NCBI GenBank assembly: GCA_024169445.1
Contig: JALKFA010000001.1
Span: forward strand, 1,488,001 to 1,552,000
Length of the DNA stretch: 64,000 nt
Direction of reading: 5' to 3'
Source of the DNA: Buttiauxella agrestis ATCC 33320
Lineage (GTDB): Bacteria; Pseudomonadota; Gammaproteobacteria; Enterobacterales; Enterobacteriaceae
Shown: positions 35,373-45,005 of the stretch, piece by piece
Numbering within the stretch: position 1 is the stretch's first letter
How the letters are laid out: every line of letters starts with the position of its first letter
Translations under genes and position numbers: made by a program
Notes under the pieces: model-generated
What the model saw: the letters and a program-made list of their open reading frames with translations, nothing else
The model's database searches: none
What the model was told of the DNA's origin: nothing

Positions 35373-36785
35373 ATGGTAGATCAGATTAAAGTAGCTGACG
35401 TAGCTGAAGCTCCGTCCGAACAGTCGCTACGGCGCAACTTAACTAACCGTCACATCCAACTTATCGCCATCGGCGGTGCCATCGGCACAGGTTTATTCAT
35501 GGGCTCGGGTAAAACCATCAGCCTTGCTGGCCCATCGATAATTTTTGTTTATATGATCATCGGATTTATGGTGTTCTTCGTCATGCGCGCCATGGGCGAA
35601 TTGCTGCTATCAAATCTTGAATACAAGTCGTTTAGTGATTTCGCCGCAGACTTGTTAGGCCCATGGGCAGGCTACTTCACCGGCTGGACATACTGGTTTT
35701 GTTGGGTAGTCACCGGTATGGCTGACGTCGTGGCCATTACGTCCTATGCGCAATTCTGGTTCCCTGGATTATCGGATTGGGTTGCGTCAGTGGCAGTCAT
35801 CCTGATACTGCTGAGCCTGAACCTCGCCACCGTTAAAATGTTCGGTGAAATGGAGTTCTGGTTTGCGATGATCAAAATTGTCGCTATCGTTGGGCTGATT
35901 GTCCTTGGCGGGGTGATGATTTTAACCAATTTCCACTCTCCGTCTGGCGTTGAAGCATCCCTCAATAACCTGTGGAATGACGGTGGCTGGTTCCCTAAAG
36001 GGCTGAGCGGCTTCTTTGCCGGATTCCAGATTGCGGTGTTCGCGTTTGTAGGCGTTGAACTGGTAGGGACAACCGCTGCTGAAACCAAAGACCCAGAGAA
36101 ATCACTGCCGCGTGCGATTAACTCGATTCCGGTGCGTATTATCGTGTTTTACGTCCTGGCGCTGATCGTGATTATGTCCGTGACACCATGGCGTTCTGTG
36201 GTCGCAGATAAAAGTCCGTTTGTTGAATTGTTTGTTCTGGTCGGCTTGCCAGCTGCGGCGAGCATCATCAACTTCGTGGTGCTGACTTCAGCAGCTTCTT
36301 CTGCCAACAGCGGCGTGTTCTCCACCAGCCGTATGTTATACGGCCTGGCACAAGATGGTGCAGCGCCGAAGGCTTTTGCGAAACTGTCTAAGCGCGCGGT
36401 TCCGGCGAAAGGTTTAACCTTCTCCTGCATCTGCTTGTTGGGTGGCGTGGTGATGCTTTATGTGAATCCGAACGTCATTACCGCTTTTACGATGATCACT
36501 ACCGTTTCGGCGATTCTGTTCATGTTCGTCTGGACGATTATTCTGTGCTCGTACCTCGTGTATCGTAAACAGCGTCCGCATCTGCATGAGAAATCTATCT
36601 ACAAAATGCCGCTCGGTAAGCTGATGTGCTGGGTATGTATGGCGTTCTTCGCGTTTGTGATTGTGCTGCTGACGCTGGAAACGGATACCCGCCAGGCCCT
36701 GATGGTGACGCCATTGTGGTTTGCGGTGTTAGGTGTGTGCTGGATGTTTATCGGCAAGAAGCGCATTGCGGCAATGCGTAAGTAA
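35373..36785 (+). CDS. cycA: D-serine/D-alanine/glycine:proton symporter CycA
   Basis: APC-superfamily permease with about 12 membrane spans, 470 residues as in E. coli. The first span contains the family motif I-G-G-A-I-G-T-G-L-F-M-G-S-G; F-A-F-V-G-V-E-L-V-G-T-T-A-A-E marks span 6. It imports glycine, D-serine, D-alanine and D-cycloserine. I chose ATG 35373 (AGGAA upstream, M-V-D-Q-I-K-V start). In E. coli the leader is a GcvB small-RNA target; not tested here. Confidence 0.97.
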   Translation: MVDQIKVADVAEAPSEQSLRRNLTNRHIQLIAIGGAIGTGLFMGSGKTISLAGPSIIFVYMIIGFMVFFVMRAMGELLLSNLEYKSFSDFAADLLGPWAGYFTGWTYWFCWVVTGMADVVAITSYAQFWFPGLSDWVASVAVILILLSLNLATVKMFGEMEFWFAMIKIVAIVGLIVLGGVMILTNFHSPSGVEASLNNLWNDGGWFPKGLSGFFAGFQIAVFAFVGVELVGTTAAETKDPEKSLPRAINSIPVRIIVFYVLALIVIMSVTPWRSVVADKSPFVELFVLVGLPAAASIINFVVLTSAASSANSGVFSTSRMLYGLAQDGAAPKAFAKLSKRAVPAKGLTFSCICLLGGVVMLYVNPNVITAFTMITTVSAILFMFVWTIILCSYLVYRKQRPHLHEKSIYKMPLGKLMCWVCMAFFAFVIVLLTLETDTRQALMVTPLWFAVLGVCWMFIGKKRIAAMRK

Positions 36786-36793
36786 TTTTTTAG

Positions 36794-36853
36794 CCCTCAC
36801 CCTAACGGTATGGTTTTCCCCCTCTCCCTGAGGGAGAGGGCCGGGGTGAGGGT
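36794..36853. repeat. Dispersed ~60-bp inverted-repeat element, copy B
   Basis: Outer arms CCCTCACCCTAA / CCGGGGTGAGGGT and inner arms CCCTCTCCCTG / AGGGAGAGGG, nearly the same as copy A at 20139-20199. It lies between convergent cycA and ytfE and may also end their transcripts. Confidence 0.75.
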
Positions 36854-36865
36854 TATCTTACTGAT

Positions 36866-37528
36866 TTATTCCCCAGCTAACGCCCGTGGGAACAGCACAT
36901 TATTCTCAAGACTAATGTGGTTCATTAAGTCATCAATCAATTCGTTAATCCCGTTATACATGGCTTTCCACGTGGTGCAGGCTTCTGGCGGTGGTGTCAC
37001 ATTATTGGTGGTATGTTTGATGACCTCCAGCAATTCACCCGCTTCATCATGCTCGCTTTCCATCACGCTAATTGGGCCGTTCGCCTGTGAACCCATACCT
37101 TGTTTGATCATCGGGAACAGGATCTGTTCTTCTTTCATCATATGGCTGCTCAGTTCCTGATGCAGCATGGTGAGATATTTCGCCAGGCCTTTTGGTACAT
37201 TCGGTTTATCTGCATGTACGCGCTCAACTTTTGTTGCCTGAAGAATCAGCTCTGGTAGTTGTTCGCGGTGACGGTCGTGGTAACGCACCAGAATATGGTC
37301 GATGATTTCGGCCAGCGGTGCCGCACGCCACTCTTTCTCAACTGGTTGTTCAGCAAGCGTTGCTAGTTCTGCTTCAATCGCATCAAGATCCAACTCTTTA
37401 CGTGTCGCTGCACGTTCAAGTGTCTGCTTTCCGCCGCAGCAGAAATCGAGATCCAATTTACGGAACAGCGCGGAAGCGCGTGGAATGGTTAAAGCCAGTT
37501 CACCTAAAGCCTGGTCGCGGAAAGCCAT
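36866..37528 (-). CDS. ytfE: Di-iron protein YtfE (RIC), iron-sulfur cluster repair
   Basis: Repairs iron-sulfur clusters damaged by NO or peroxide. 220 residues as in E. coli: N-terminal ScdA domain with C30-C31 (D-F-C-C-G-G-K) and a C-terminal hemerythrin-like four-helix bundle binding two irons ([37 protein letters not shown]). ATG 37528 gives M-A-F-R-D-Q. An NsrR operator lies 28 bases upstream. Confidence 0.97.
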   Translation of the reverse strand: MAFRDQALGELALTIPRASALFRKLDLDFCCGGKQTLERAATRKELDLDAIEAELATLAEQPVEKEWRAAPLAEIIDHILVRYHDRHREQLPELILQATKVERVHADKPNVPKGLAKYLTMLHQELSSHMMKEEQILFPMIKQGMGSQANGPISVMESEHDEAGELLEVIKHTTNNVTPPPEACTTWKAMYNGINELIDDLMNHISLENNVLFPRALAGE

Positions 37529-37555
37529 GAGCAAATACCTCGTTGTCGATAATAT

Positions 37556-37578
37556 AAGATGTATTTTAAATGCATCTT
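37556..37578. promoter_or_regulatory. NsrR operator upstream of ytfE
   Basis: AAGATGTATTT, one central T, then AAATGCATCTT: an 11-1-11 inverted repeat with a single mismatch between arms. It fits the known NsrR consensus AAGATGYATTT-N-AAATRCATCTT at every defined position. It lies 28 bases ahead of ytfE, a well-known NsrR target; nsrR itself is at 17195. Confidence 0.9.
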
Positions 37579-37612
37579 TATGTCGGCGCTATGACTATTT
37601 CGAGGTAAGACG

Positions 37613-38596
37613 CTATTTATCCGTCGTCATAACCACTTCAGCGATTGTACTTTTCTGCGGTTTCGTCAACACGGCCAGCACCACGCCCGCAACCAAACAG
37701 ACGATGCCCAGTAATGTCATCAACGGCGGCCAGCTGTGGCGCAGCATAAATGTGTAAGCCAGTCCCGCCAGGGTTTCAAAGACGATTAACGGGCCGACGA
37801 TTACCGTCGGTAAGCGCTGGCTGGCAATGTTCCAGCACAGCGCGCCCAGCCACGAACAAAATAGTGCAATGGCTAACATCAACGTTAAAAAGACTTCCGG
37901 ACGTGGACCAAAGGGCAGGGCAAAGTCGCTGTCGGTGCGAGACATCCACAAGCAAACCGCGATGTATCCGATAAATGAAAACGGCAATATAGAAAGCCCT
38001 TGCGCAGTCGCCCACATCAGCGGGTTTTTATCCGGATTCTCACGCAGCCAACGGGCATTTCGCAGCGCATACCACGCCCAGCAGGCGACAGAAATAAACG
38101 CCAGCCCTATGCCGCTGATATATCTCCACCAACTGAAATCGAGCTCGCCGGTGCGTAATTCGGCGGTATTCACCATTACCAGGCCCAGCGCGATAATCAC
38201 CAGCGCAGGTGCCAGCCGGTGCCACGGGAGCTTGCCATCACGCTTGCTATAAAGCAGGTTGGCAAATACCGGAATAACGACCGGCAGCGTGCCGATAATC
38301 ATGGTGGAAATGGGCGCCCCGGTGCGCTGAATCGCGCTGGCCAGGCAGACGTAATAAATCAGATTGCCGATGGTCGAAAGCTTGAGCGCGGTGAACCAGT
38401 CAGTGCGGGTCAACTGGCGCAGACGCTGGCGTCCAAACCAGGCCAACGGGAGCGCAATCAGCCCCAGCGCCAGATAGCGTCCGGTTGACTGCATTGCAGC
38501 AGGGTAATCAGGAACAATCAGTGGCCCTACGAAAATCAGCCCCCACATCAACCCAGCCAGCAGGGCGTACAACACACCAGTTAACATTTTCTTCAT
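37613..38596 (-). CDS. ytfF: EamA/DMT-family inner-membrane transporter YtfF
   Basis: 327 residues with about ten membrane spans arranged as two EamA repeats (G-V-L-Y-A-L-L-A-G-L-M-W-G near the start; A-W-Y-A-L-R-N-A-R-W in the middle; P-L-I-V-F-E-T-L-A-G near the end). It aligns throughout with E. coli YtfF; the substrate is unknown. A second ATG at 38587 gives the N-terminus more like E. coli, so the start is uncertain by three codons. The AraC-type gene 69 bases upstream on the same strand may control it. Confidence 0.88.
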   Translation of the reverse strand: MKKMLTGVLYALLAGLMWGLIFVGPLIVPDYPAAMQSTGRYLALGLIALPLAWFGRQRLRQLTRTDWFTALKLSTIGNLIYYVCLASAIQRTGAPISTMIIGTLPVVIPVFANLLYSKRDGKLPWHRLAPALVIIALGLVMVNTAELRTGELDFSWWRYISGIGLAFISVACWAWYALRNARWLRENPDKNPLMWATAQGLSILPFSFIGYIAVCLWMSRTDSDFALPFGPRPEVFLTLMLAIALFCSWLGALCWNIASQRLPTVIVGPLIVFETLAGLAYTFMLRHSWPPLMTLLGIVCLVAGVVLAVLTKPQKSTIAEVVMTTDK

Positions 38597-38665
38597 CCAC
38601 TTAAATGCTTTGCATAGAGTGTAGGTGTGGACTGGAGGAAAATATTGTACCAGCTTGCGGTATTG

Positions 38666-39490
38666 CTAACGGGCGACCTGCTTTTGATAACGCACCGGCG
38701 TGATGCCATAACGCTGGGAAAAGGCGCGAGTCAGATGGGCCTGATCGGTGAGCCCGCTAGCAGCAGCAACTTGAGCGGCGGGCATCCCATTCGTCAGGAG
38801 TCGCTTGGCGTGCCACAGGCGAATCGCCATCAGCATCTGATGCGGCGTGGCGTGGAAATGGGCTTTAAACATGCGTTGAAAGTGATAAGGACTCAGAGAA
38901 ACCACGGTGGCAAGCTCATCGAGCGTTACTGGGTGCATATAATTATCGTGCAGATAGTCCCGAATTTGCTCAAAACGATGCGCCGACTCTTGCCGCGTCA
39001 TGGGTAAATGGTGAGCATAAGGCTTAAACGTATCGATAAGATTCAGCAACAATCCTTGCTGAGCCAGCTGATCGTTTTCGTTCCATAACCCGTTAATCAA
39101 GCGTGATACGTGGCTCGCCCGTAGCGGATCGCAAGTGACCACTTCATTAAATGACCAGTTACGCGAACCCGTCACCGCTTCGAGAATGTCCGGTTCGAGA
39201 TAAATCATGCGGTACTGCCAGCCATCTTCGGTAGCCGCTTCACCAGTATGCAGTTCATCAGGGTTCATCAACACTAACGAATCCGTGGCGGCGACATGCT
39301 GCACACCGCGATAACGAAAACGCTCGGCCCCCATAGTCACAGTGCCAACACCAAAGGCTTCATGAGTGTGCGGTTCAAAGGCGTAACGAGAAATATGCGC
39401 GTGATAAAGCTCAACGCCGGGCAGCTGTGGCAGATGCCGGAATTGAGCGTGGTCTTTTTCATCACTGAACTGTTCAGGAACGCCTTGCAC
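38666..39490 (-). CDS. AraC-family transcriptional regulator
   Basis: 274 residues: an N-terminal cupin-like AraC-binding domain (H-T-H-E-A-F-G-V-G-T-V, M-N-P-D-E-L-H-T-G-E) and a C-terminal double HTH (about 175-270; L-D-E-L-A-T-V-V-S-L-S-P-Y-H-F-Q-R-M-F-K, then V-A-A-A-S-G-L-T-D-Q-A-H-L-T-R-A-F). Such proteins usually sit beside the transporter they control, here ytfF. E. coli has no gene at this place between ytfF and qorB. GGAGATTA precedes the ATG. The inducer is unknown. Confidence 0.88.
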   Translation of the reverse strand: MQGVPEQFSDEKDHAQFRHLPQLPGVELYHAHISRYAFEPHTHEAFGVGTVTMGAERFRYRGVQHVAATDSLVLMNPDELHTGEAATEDGWQYRMIYLEPDILEAVTGSRNWSFNEVVTCDPLRASHVSRLINGLWNENDQLAQQGLLLNLIDTFKPYAHHLPMTRQESAHRFEQIRDYLHDNYMHPVTLDELATVVSLSPYHFQRMFKAHFHATPHQMLMAIRLWHAKRLLTNGMPAAQVAAASGLTDQAHLTRAFSQRYGITPVRYQKQVAR

Positions 39491-39553
39491 ATTAATCTCC
39501 GTAAGGACACCCCGTAAGTATAGGGATGTCCTGGTTTAACGGAAAGTTAACAA

Positions 39554-40402
39554 TTACAGCGCAGAACGCACGCTTTCGGCAAGTGAGGTGGTTGGGCGGC
39601 CAATCAACTGACTCAACTGGCGGCTATCCTCGAACAGGCCACCTTTCGATGCGCCAGCATCGGAGTTTGCCAGCATTGCGGCTAATCCTTCTGGTAAGCT
39701 CGCACCGAGCAAAGCCGCTTTAAAATCAGCTTCTGGCAGGTTTTGATACACCACGGTTGTGCCGCTTTGTTTCGTCAATTCTGCCGTCAGCTCAGATAGC
39801 GTCCAGCCGTGGTCGCCAGCCAGTTCGTAAACTTTGCCCGCCTGGTTGTCGAGGGTCATCACTTTTGCGGCAGCCGCCGCATAATCTGCACGCGTGGCCG
39901 AGGCGATTTTGCCTTCTCCGGCGCTGCCAATAAATGCACCATGTTGCAGTGCTGGCGGCACGCTGGCGAGGTAGTTTTCGGTGTACCAACCGTTGCGCAG
40001 CAGCACAAATGGAATGCCTGATTGTTTAAGCATTTCTTCGGTTGCGATGTGTTCATCTGCCAGACCGAGCGGTGAAGAATCGGCATGCAGCAGGCTGGTA
40101 TAAGCAATCAGTTTCACGCCCGCTTCTTTGGCGGCTTCAATCACGTTGTGGTGCTGAACCGCACGTTGACCGACTTCGCTTGAAGAGATCAGCAGCAGTT
40201 TTTCAACGCCACGCAGCGCTTGCACCAGCGCGGTTTTATCTTCATAACTGGCCGCACGAACCTGAACGCCACGCTCAGAAAATGCCTTAATTTTTGCTGG
40301 GTTACGCACAATAGCAACCAGTTGGTCAGCAGCAACAGTTTTCAGTAATTCCTCAACAACGAGTTGGCCCAGTTGGCCGGAAGCTCCGGTAATCGCGATC
40401 AT
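39554..40402 (-). CDS. qorB: NAD(P)H:quinone oxidoreductase QorB (YtfG)
   Basis: 282-residue NmrA-like short-chain dehydrogenase that reduces quinones with NADPH. The dinucleotide motif is at the very N-terminus (I-T-G-A-S-G-Q-L-G, 4-12), followed by V-A-I-V-R-N-P-A-K. I start at ATG 40402 with AGGAG upstream; the open frame extends 114 codons further but the added sequence overlaps divergent ytfH and has no recognisable homology. Divergent from its likely repressor ytfH. Confidence 0.94.
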   Translation of the reverse strand: MIAITGASGQLGQLVVEELLKTVAADQLVAIVRNPAKIKAFSERGVQVRAASYEDKTALVQALRGVEKLLLISSSEVGQRAVQHHNVIEAAKEAGVKLIAYTSLLHADSSPLGLADEHIATEEMLKQSGIPFVLLRNGWYTENYLASVPPALQHGAFIGSAGEGKIASATRADYAAAAAKVMTLDNQAGKVYELAGDHGWTLSELTAELTKQSGTTVVYQNLPEADFKAALLGASLPEGLAAMLANSDAGASKGGLFEDSRQLSQLIGRPTTSLAESVRSAL

Positions 40403-40458
40403 GATAAATCTCCTGTGGGGGTTCTGCTTAAGTTGTGCCACACTATCACCAGCACTAA

Positions 40459-40489
40459 CTTTAAGTAAGTACGCACAAAAAGGTAAGTA
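40459..40489. promoter_or_regulatory. Candidate YtfH (HxlR-type) operators in the qorB-ytfH gap
   Basis: AAGTAAGTA (40463-40471) and AGGTAAGTA (40481-40489) repeat with 18-base spacing, and the palindrome ACTT-T-AAGT overlaps the first. They lie in the 91-base divergent gap, the second over the ytfH ribosome site, which would suit autoregulation. Inference from position and repetition. Confidence 0.4.
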
Positions 40490-40493
40490 TGAA

Positions 40494-40889
40494 ATGAGTG
40501 AGATTGAGAACCGCCCGTTGTCGTTAACCGAGCAAATGCGTGATGGCAATTTGTTCGCCGAACAATGCCCGTCGCGAGATGTGTTAAAGCACGTCACCAG
40601 CCGTTGGGGCGTGCTGATTCTGGTGGCCTTGCAGGGTGGTACACATCGCTTTAGCGACCTGCGCCGTAAAATGGGCGGGGTGAGTGAAAAAATGCTCGCG
40701 CAAACGCTGCAATGGCTGGAAGCCGACGGTTTCGTGAATCGCAAATCCTACCCGGTGGTACCGCCTCATGTGGAATACAGTTTGACGCCGTTGGGCTGTG
40801 AAGTGGCTGAGAAAGTGGCTGAACTGGCTGATTGGATCGAAGGGAATTTGCCAAGGGTAATGGCGTCCCGCAGTGAGCGGGACGCGTGA
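40494..40889 (+). CDS. ytfH: HxlR-family redox-type regulator YtfH (QorR)
   Basis: 131-residue winged-helix protein. N-L-F-A-E-Q-C-P-S-R contains the single Cys typical of thiol-sensing HxlR proteins; the HTH lies around R-F-S-D-L-R-R-K-M-G-G-V-S-E-K-M-L-A-Q-T. It closely matches E. coli YtfH and faces qorB, its probable target. ATG 40494 gives the homologous N-terminus. Confidence 0.92.
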   Translation: MSEIENRPLSLTEQMRDGNLFAEQCPSRDVLKHVTSRWGVLILVALQGGTHRFSDLRRKMGGVSEKMLAQTLQWLEADGFVNRKSYPVVPPHVEYSLTPLGCEVAEKVAELADWIEGNLPRVMASRSERDA

Positions 40890-40893
40890 GTGA

Positions 40894-42825
40894 TTACTTA
40901 CTCAAATCCAACTGATAAATCGCAAAGCCGATTTCGTCGTTGCCAACGTTTTTCATCGGATACTGGCCTTTATCTTTGATAAAGGTGGTGGCTTTCTCCG
41001 TCGGTGAAGTTTCAAAGCGAATATCTAATTTCTGATTACTGTGGATTGGCGCAAGGCGCCAGTTGTTATCGGCAGCTGGGTGAATCTCTTTGCTCGCGGT
41101 AATCCAGTTCGCCAGCACCGAGCGGTTCTCATCCGGCGAGGCGAAAGCGATATGGCTATCACCGGTACCCGCAAACTTGCCGCCGTAAGCGCGATAGTTA
41201 TTGGTTGCCACCAGGAAAGTCGCGTTCGGGTCGATTGGCTTGCCTTTGAACGTCAGCCCTCTAATACGCTCGGCCTTCGGGTTCACCATCTGGCATTCGC
41301 CGTCGTAACGCGCCGGTTGCGACACATCAATCTGGTAATCCACGCCGTCGATAACATCAAAGTTATAGGTGCGGAAACCATCCCAGTTGATCAGCGACTG
41401 CGGTTTGCTGCTGTTCACATCAATCTGATTAAACTGCCCAGCGGAACACTCCAGCCATTCCTTCACCTCTTTGCCGGTGGCTTTTACTACCACCAGCGTG
41501 TTCGGGTAAAGATACAAATCGGCGGCATTACGGAAGGTGAGCTGGCCTTTTTCCACTTCAACAAAACTGGCTGGGTCATTCTTACGCCCGCCGACTTTGA
41601 ACGGTGCCGCAGCAGACAGCACCGGCAAATTCGCCAGATCCGGGTCGCCCTGAATGTATTTTTCAACGTAGGCGAGCTGCGCGTTATTGACCACTTGCAC
41701 CGTCGGGTCATCCTGAACCAATGCCAGATAGCTGTACATATTGTCGGAGGATTTGCCGATTGGCTTGCTGACAAACTCGCGCGTGGCGTCGTGATCGTGT
41801 TTCATCACTTCCACCAGTTTGGCGTCTTCTGGCACCAGCGCTTTCTTCGCTACGCTGTCGTAGATTGGGCGTGCTTCTGCCTTGCTGCTGGTGACCTTCC
41901 ACGAGCCGCTATCGTTGTTCAGCACCAAATCAACCACGCCAAGATGGTCGCCCCACATTCCCGGCATCACCGCCGGAATACCGTTCAGCGTGCCTTTATC
42001 AAGATCAACACCTTTGATATTGGCAAAATCTTTGCCAGGGAAAACAGCATGAGCGTGGCCAAACAGAATGGTATCCACACCCGGAACTTCGCTGAGGTAA
42101 TAGACGGAATTTTCAGCCATCACATGATATGGGTCGCTGGACAAGCCGGAGTGGGCGATAACCACCACTAAATCCGCGCCGTTTTTACGCATCTCAGGCA
42201 CATACTGGCGGGCGGTTTCGGTAATATCTTTAACCGTCACTTTGCCTTCCAGATTGGTTTTATCCCACGTCATAATTTGTGGCGGCACAAAACCGATATA
42301 GCCAATGCGTAATGTCTGCTCTTTGCCGTCTTTATCTTTCACTACCGTTTCTTTGATGACGTAAGGCGTGAACAGCGGTTTATTGGTTTTGGCATCAATG
42401 ATGTTGGCATTCACATAGGGGAATTTCGCCCCAGATAACGCCATCTGCAGGTAATCCAGCCCATAGTTAAATTCGTGGTTGCCGAGGTTGCCGACGGCGT
42501 AATCCAGCGTATTCAGCGCTTTATAAACCGGGTGAATGTCGCCTTTTTTCAGACCTTTGGCCGCCATGTAATCACCAAGCGGGCTACCCTGAATCAGATC
42601 TCCGTTATCCACCAGTACGCTGTTTAGCGTCTCACTACGGGCGGCATTGATTAAGCTTGCTGTCCGCACCAGCCCGAATTTCTCTGTCGGGGTGTCTTTG
42701 TAGTAATCGAAATCCATCATATTGCTATGCAGGTCGGAGGTTTCCAGGATTCGCAGGTCAACGGTTGCGGCGTTAACGCTGGTGGCAATCAGCGTGGCAA
42801 GGATCGTTGCGCTAAACTTAATCAT
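40894..42825 (-). CDS. cpdB: 2',3'-cyclic-nucleotide 2'-phosphodiesterase / 3'-nucleotidase
   Basis: Periplasmic enzyme that hydrolyses 2',3'-cyclic nucleotides and 3'-nucleotides, letting cells use external RNA breakdown products. 643 residues (E. coli 647): signal peptide to about residue 19, metallophosphoesterase domain ([38 protein letters not shown]) and a C-terminal 5'-nucleotidase domain. Convergent with ytfH, 4 bases apart. Confidence 0.97.
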   Translation of the reverse strand: MIKFSATILATLIATSVNAATVDLRILETSDLHSNMMDFDYYKDTPTEKFGLVRTASLINAARSETLNSVLVDNGDLIQGSPLGDYMAAKGLKKGDIHPVYKALNTLDYAVGNLGNHEFNYGLDYLQMALSGAKFPYVNANIIDAKTNKPLFTPYVIKETVVKDKDGKEQTLRIGYIGFVPPQIMTWDKTNLEGKVTVKDITETARQYVPEMRKNGADLVVVIAHSGLSSDPYHVMAENSVYYLSEVPGVDTILFGHAHAVFPGKDFANIKGVDLDKGTLNGIPAVMPGMWGDHLGVVDLVLNNDSGSWKVTSSKAEARPIYDSVAKKALVPEDAKLVEVMKHDHDATREFVSKPIGKSSDNMYSYLALVQDDPTVQVVNNAQLAYVEKYIQGDPDLANLPVLSAAAPFKVGGRKNDPASFVEVEKGQLTFRNAADLYLYPNTLVVVKATGKEVKEWLECSAGQFNQIDVNSSKPQSLINWDGFRTYNFDVIDGVDYQIDVSQPARYDGECQMVNPKAERIRGLTFKGKPIDPNATFLVATNNYRAYGGKFAGTGDSHIAFASPDENRSVLANWITASKEIHPAADNNWRLAPIHSNQKLDIRFETSPTEKATTFIKDKGQYPMKNVGNDEIGFAIYQLDLSK

Positions 42826-42967
42826 GTTAAAGGTCCTTTTTTAAAGCTAGTTCACAGAAGGCTATGTATATAAACGTTGTTGCTTACAATTTTGTGAAGT
42901 GTGCCAGAAATCAGAATCGTTAAACCGGAATCGCTTCACAGATGGCGCAACCCGACGCGATGAGATA

Positions 42968-43094
42968 TATACCCGACATACTTCAAATTGCCTCATTGTT
43001 GGCTGCGTGAACGCGCCCGAATCACTTACTGATGTAAGCTCATCGGCACTTGTTCTCTTGCCGCCTCGATGCAATTTGAATTATTTAGGGTATA
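42968..43094. repeat. ERIC element (127 bp), copy 2
   Basis: Ends TATACCC (42968-42974) and GGGTATA (43088-43094), near-palindromic flanks (ACTTCAAATTG / CAATTTGAATTA) and a core with TCACTTACTGATGTAAGCTCA. Length is 127 bases like copy 1, although the core has diverged. It fills most of the 313-base gap between divergent cpdB and cysQ. Confidence 0.88.
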
Positions 43095-43138
43095 AGTAAA
43101 ACAACAGGTTATTTGTGTGACACAACATGAGGTGGAGA

Positions 43139-43879
43139 ATGTTAGATAAAATTTGCCAACTGGCTCGGGAGGCTGGAGTTGCCATCATGCAGGTTTATGA
43201 GGGGCAAAAGCCGCTGGAGGCGACCCATAAATCCGATGACTCACCCGTGACGGCAGCTGACATTGCGGCTCACACCATTATCCTGAAGGGGCTGCAAGCG
43301 CTTACGCCAGAGATTCCGGTACTTTCTGAAGAAGATCCGCAGACCTGGGAAACGCGCCAGCACTGGCAGCGTTATTGGCTGGTGGACCCGCTGGACGGCA
43401 CCAAAGAGTTCCTGAAACGTAACGGCGAATTCACCGTCAATATCGCGCTTATCGAAAACGGCAAAGCCGTGTTGGGCGTGGTGTTTGCGCCAGTTCTGAA
43501 CGTGATGTATAGCGCGGCAGAAGGCAAAGCCTGGAAGGAAGAAAATGGCGTGCGTAGCCAAATCCATGTGCGCGATGCCCGCCCGCCGCTGGTGGTGATC
43601 AGCCGTTCCCATGGCGACGACGAACTGAAAGAATATCTTCATCAGTTGGGTGAACACCAGACGACATCTATTGGTTCATCACTGAAGTTTTGCCTGGTGG
43701 CAGAAGGGCAGGCGCAGCTTTATCCGCGTTTTGGGCCAACCAATATCTGGGATACCGCAGCAGGCCATGCGGTTGCGGCAGCGGCTGGTGCACACGTTCA
43801 TGACTGGCAGGGTAAGTCGCTCGACTACACCCCGCGCGAGTCATTCTTAAACCCTGGTTTCCGGGTCTCGATTTACTAA
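43139..43879 (+). CDS. cysQ: 3'(2'),5'-bisphosphate nucleotidase CysQ
   Basis: Removes pAp, a by-product of sulfate assimilation, giving AMP. Lithium-sensitive inositol-monophosphatase fold, 246 residues as in E. coli; metal motifs S-E-E-D-P (63-67), D-P-L-D-G-T (83-88) and [10 protein letters not shown] 43139 with AGGTGGAG upstream was chosen over one four codons earlier. Confidence 0.97.
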   Translation: MLDKICQLAREAGVAIMQVYEGQKPLEATHKSDDSPVTAADIAAHTIILKGLQALTPEIPVLSEEDPQTWETRQHWQRYWLVDPLDGTKEFLKRNGEFTVNIALIENGKAVLGVVFAPVLNVMYSAAEGKAWKEENGVRSQIHVRDARPPLVVISRSHGDDELKEYLHQLGEHQTTSIGSSLKFCLVAEGQAQLYPRFGPTNIWDTAAGHAVAAAAGAHVHDWQGKSLDYTPRESFLNPGFRVSIY

Positions 43880-43883
43880 GCAG

Positions 43884-44441
43884 CTATTTACTCAGCAGTT
43901 CTCGCAGCAGGCTTATCACCTGCTGCACTTCTTCCTGAGTCAGTGCGCCATCTTTGGCAAACTGAACACGGCCCTGTTTATCCAGCACCACAATCGCTGA
44001 ACTGCCGGTTTCGAGCTGCCATGATTTTTGCGCCACGCCGTTGCTGTCGACGATAAATTGCGACCACGGATACTGTGTCTTGTTGCTTTCAAGGCTGCTG
44101 CGCACAAACATCCCGGTGCCAATAATCGCGTCATCGGTGTTCACAATCGTGGTGGTTTGATAGCGGTCATGCGGGAATTTAGCCGCTTTAATTGCTTCAA
44201 CGACACCGGCATTTTTCTCTTTCGCACTGGTGCGTCCGGCAATAAGTTGCAGCGTTCGCACTTTCCCCACCAGCTGCGCGCTATTCCAGCTTTTGTAGCT
44301 AAACTTATCATTATCGAGCATCAACTCACCTTTATCCGTAATGCCAATCGGTGAGACACGCTGATTTTTCTCGAAATTATGTGCCGATGCTGCAAGAGGT
44401 AACAGCAACAGGGCAAGCGCAAGGGTTGTGCGTAGGGACAT
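43884..44441 (-). CDS. ytfJ: Periplasmic thioredoxin-fold protein YtfJ
   Basis: 185 residues with a signal peptide (cleavage around A-A-S-A-H, residue 20) and a thioredoxin-like fold lacking a C-x-x-C pair. E. coli YtfJ (184 aa) is uncharacterised. Converges with cysQ 4 bases away and is divergent from ytfK. Confidence 0.9.
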   Translation of the reverse strand: MSLRTTLALALLLLPLAASAHNFEKNQRVSPIGITDKGELMLDNDKFSYKSWNSAQLVGKVRTLQLIAGRTSAKEKNAGVVEAIKAAKFPHDRYQTTTIVNTDDAIIGTGMFVRSSLESNKTQYPWSQFIVDSNGVAQKSWQLETGSSAIVVLDKQGRVQFAKDGALTQEEVQQVISLLRELLSK

Positions 44442-44779
44442 GATGACTCCTTATCTTATTATTGGCGAAAGATTGCAGGTGATCCGACCACTCGTCGTGA
44501 CGTTTTAAGCATATGTGCTGAATAGCTTTCTGTCCCGCAACAACAATGCCAGTTTGCGGGGTGCCGCACATATCCCTGTAATTCGAAGGCTTAAGCTTAG
44601 ATTTGTTTACATTTGCAAAGATTATTCTGAGAAATTGTAATCATACGGTAAATAAGATTGTGCAAACTAGGTGTCGGTTTGTATATGGACTATAGTTTCC
44701 AGGCACCAAATTTTCCGCCTCGTTTTGTCGGGCCAAATGTGGAACCGCAGGGGCGTTAACACTGCAGGAGAGAAGAAGA
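44442..44779. promoter_or_regulatory. Divergent ytfJ / ytfK control region
   Basis: 338 bases without a supported gene, AT-rich in the middle. In E. coli ytfK is activated by PhoB; a loose PhoB-box-like direct repeat (TTGTAATCATACGGTAA, near 44635) is present but too weak to call. A GGAGAG ribosome site precedes ytfK. Confidence 0.4.
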
Positions 44780-44986
44780 ATGAAAATTTTCCAACGGTAC
44801 AACCCGCTTCAGGTGGCGAAGTACGTGAAAATCCTGTTTCGTGGACGGTTGTACATCAAGGACGTTGGCGCTTTTGAATTTGATAAGGGCAAGATTCTTA
44901 TCCCAAAAGTGAAAGATAAGCAGCATCTATCTGTTATGTCAGAGGTAAACCGCCAGGTTTTGCGTATGCAGGCGGAGATGGCTTGA
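44780..44986 (+). CDS. ytfK: Stringent-response modulator YtfK
   Basis: 68 residues, same as E. coli YtfK, which binds SpoT and shifts it toward (p)ppGpp synthesis during phosphate or fatty-acid starvation. Conserved: [32 protein letters not shown]. Small basic cytoplasmic protein; followed by a terminator. Confidence 0.93.
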   Translation: MKIFQRYNPLQVAKYVKILFRGRLYIKDVGAFEFDKGKILIPKVKDKQHLSVMSEVNRQVLRMQAEMA

Positions 44987-45005
44987 AGCCATAAGTAGTA
45001 CCAAA

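Noticed and set aside
40403-40744. N-terminal extension of qorB
   Set aside because: It lies antisense to ytfH and would place the Rossmann glycine motif far inside the protein; the ATG at 40402 has a good ribosome site.
41041-42171. Long 376-codon open frame antisense to cpdB
   Set aside because: It has no recognisable domain and is His/Arg/Val-rich as expected of an antisense shadow; cpdB is conserved along the whole stretch.
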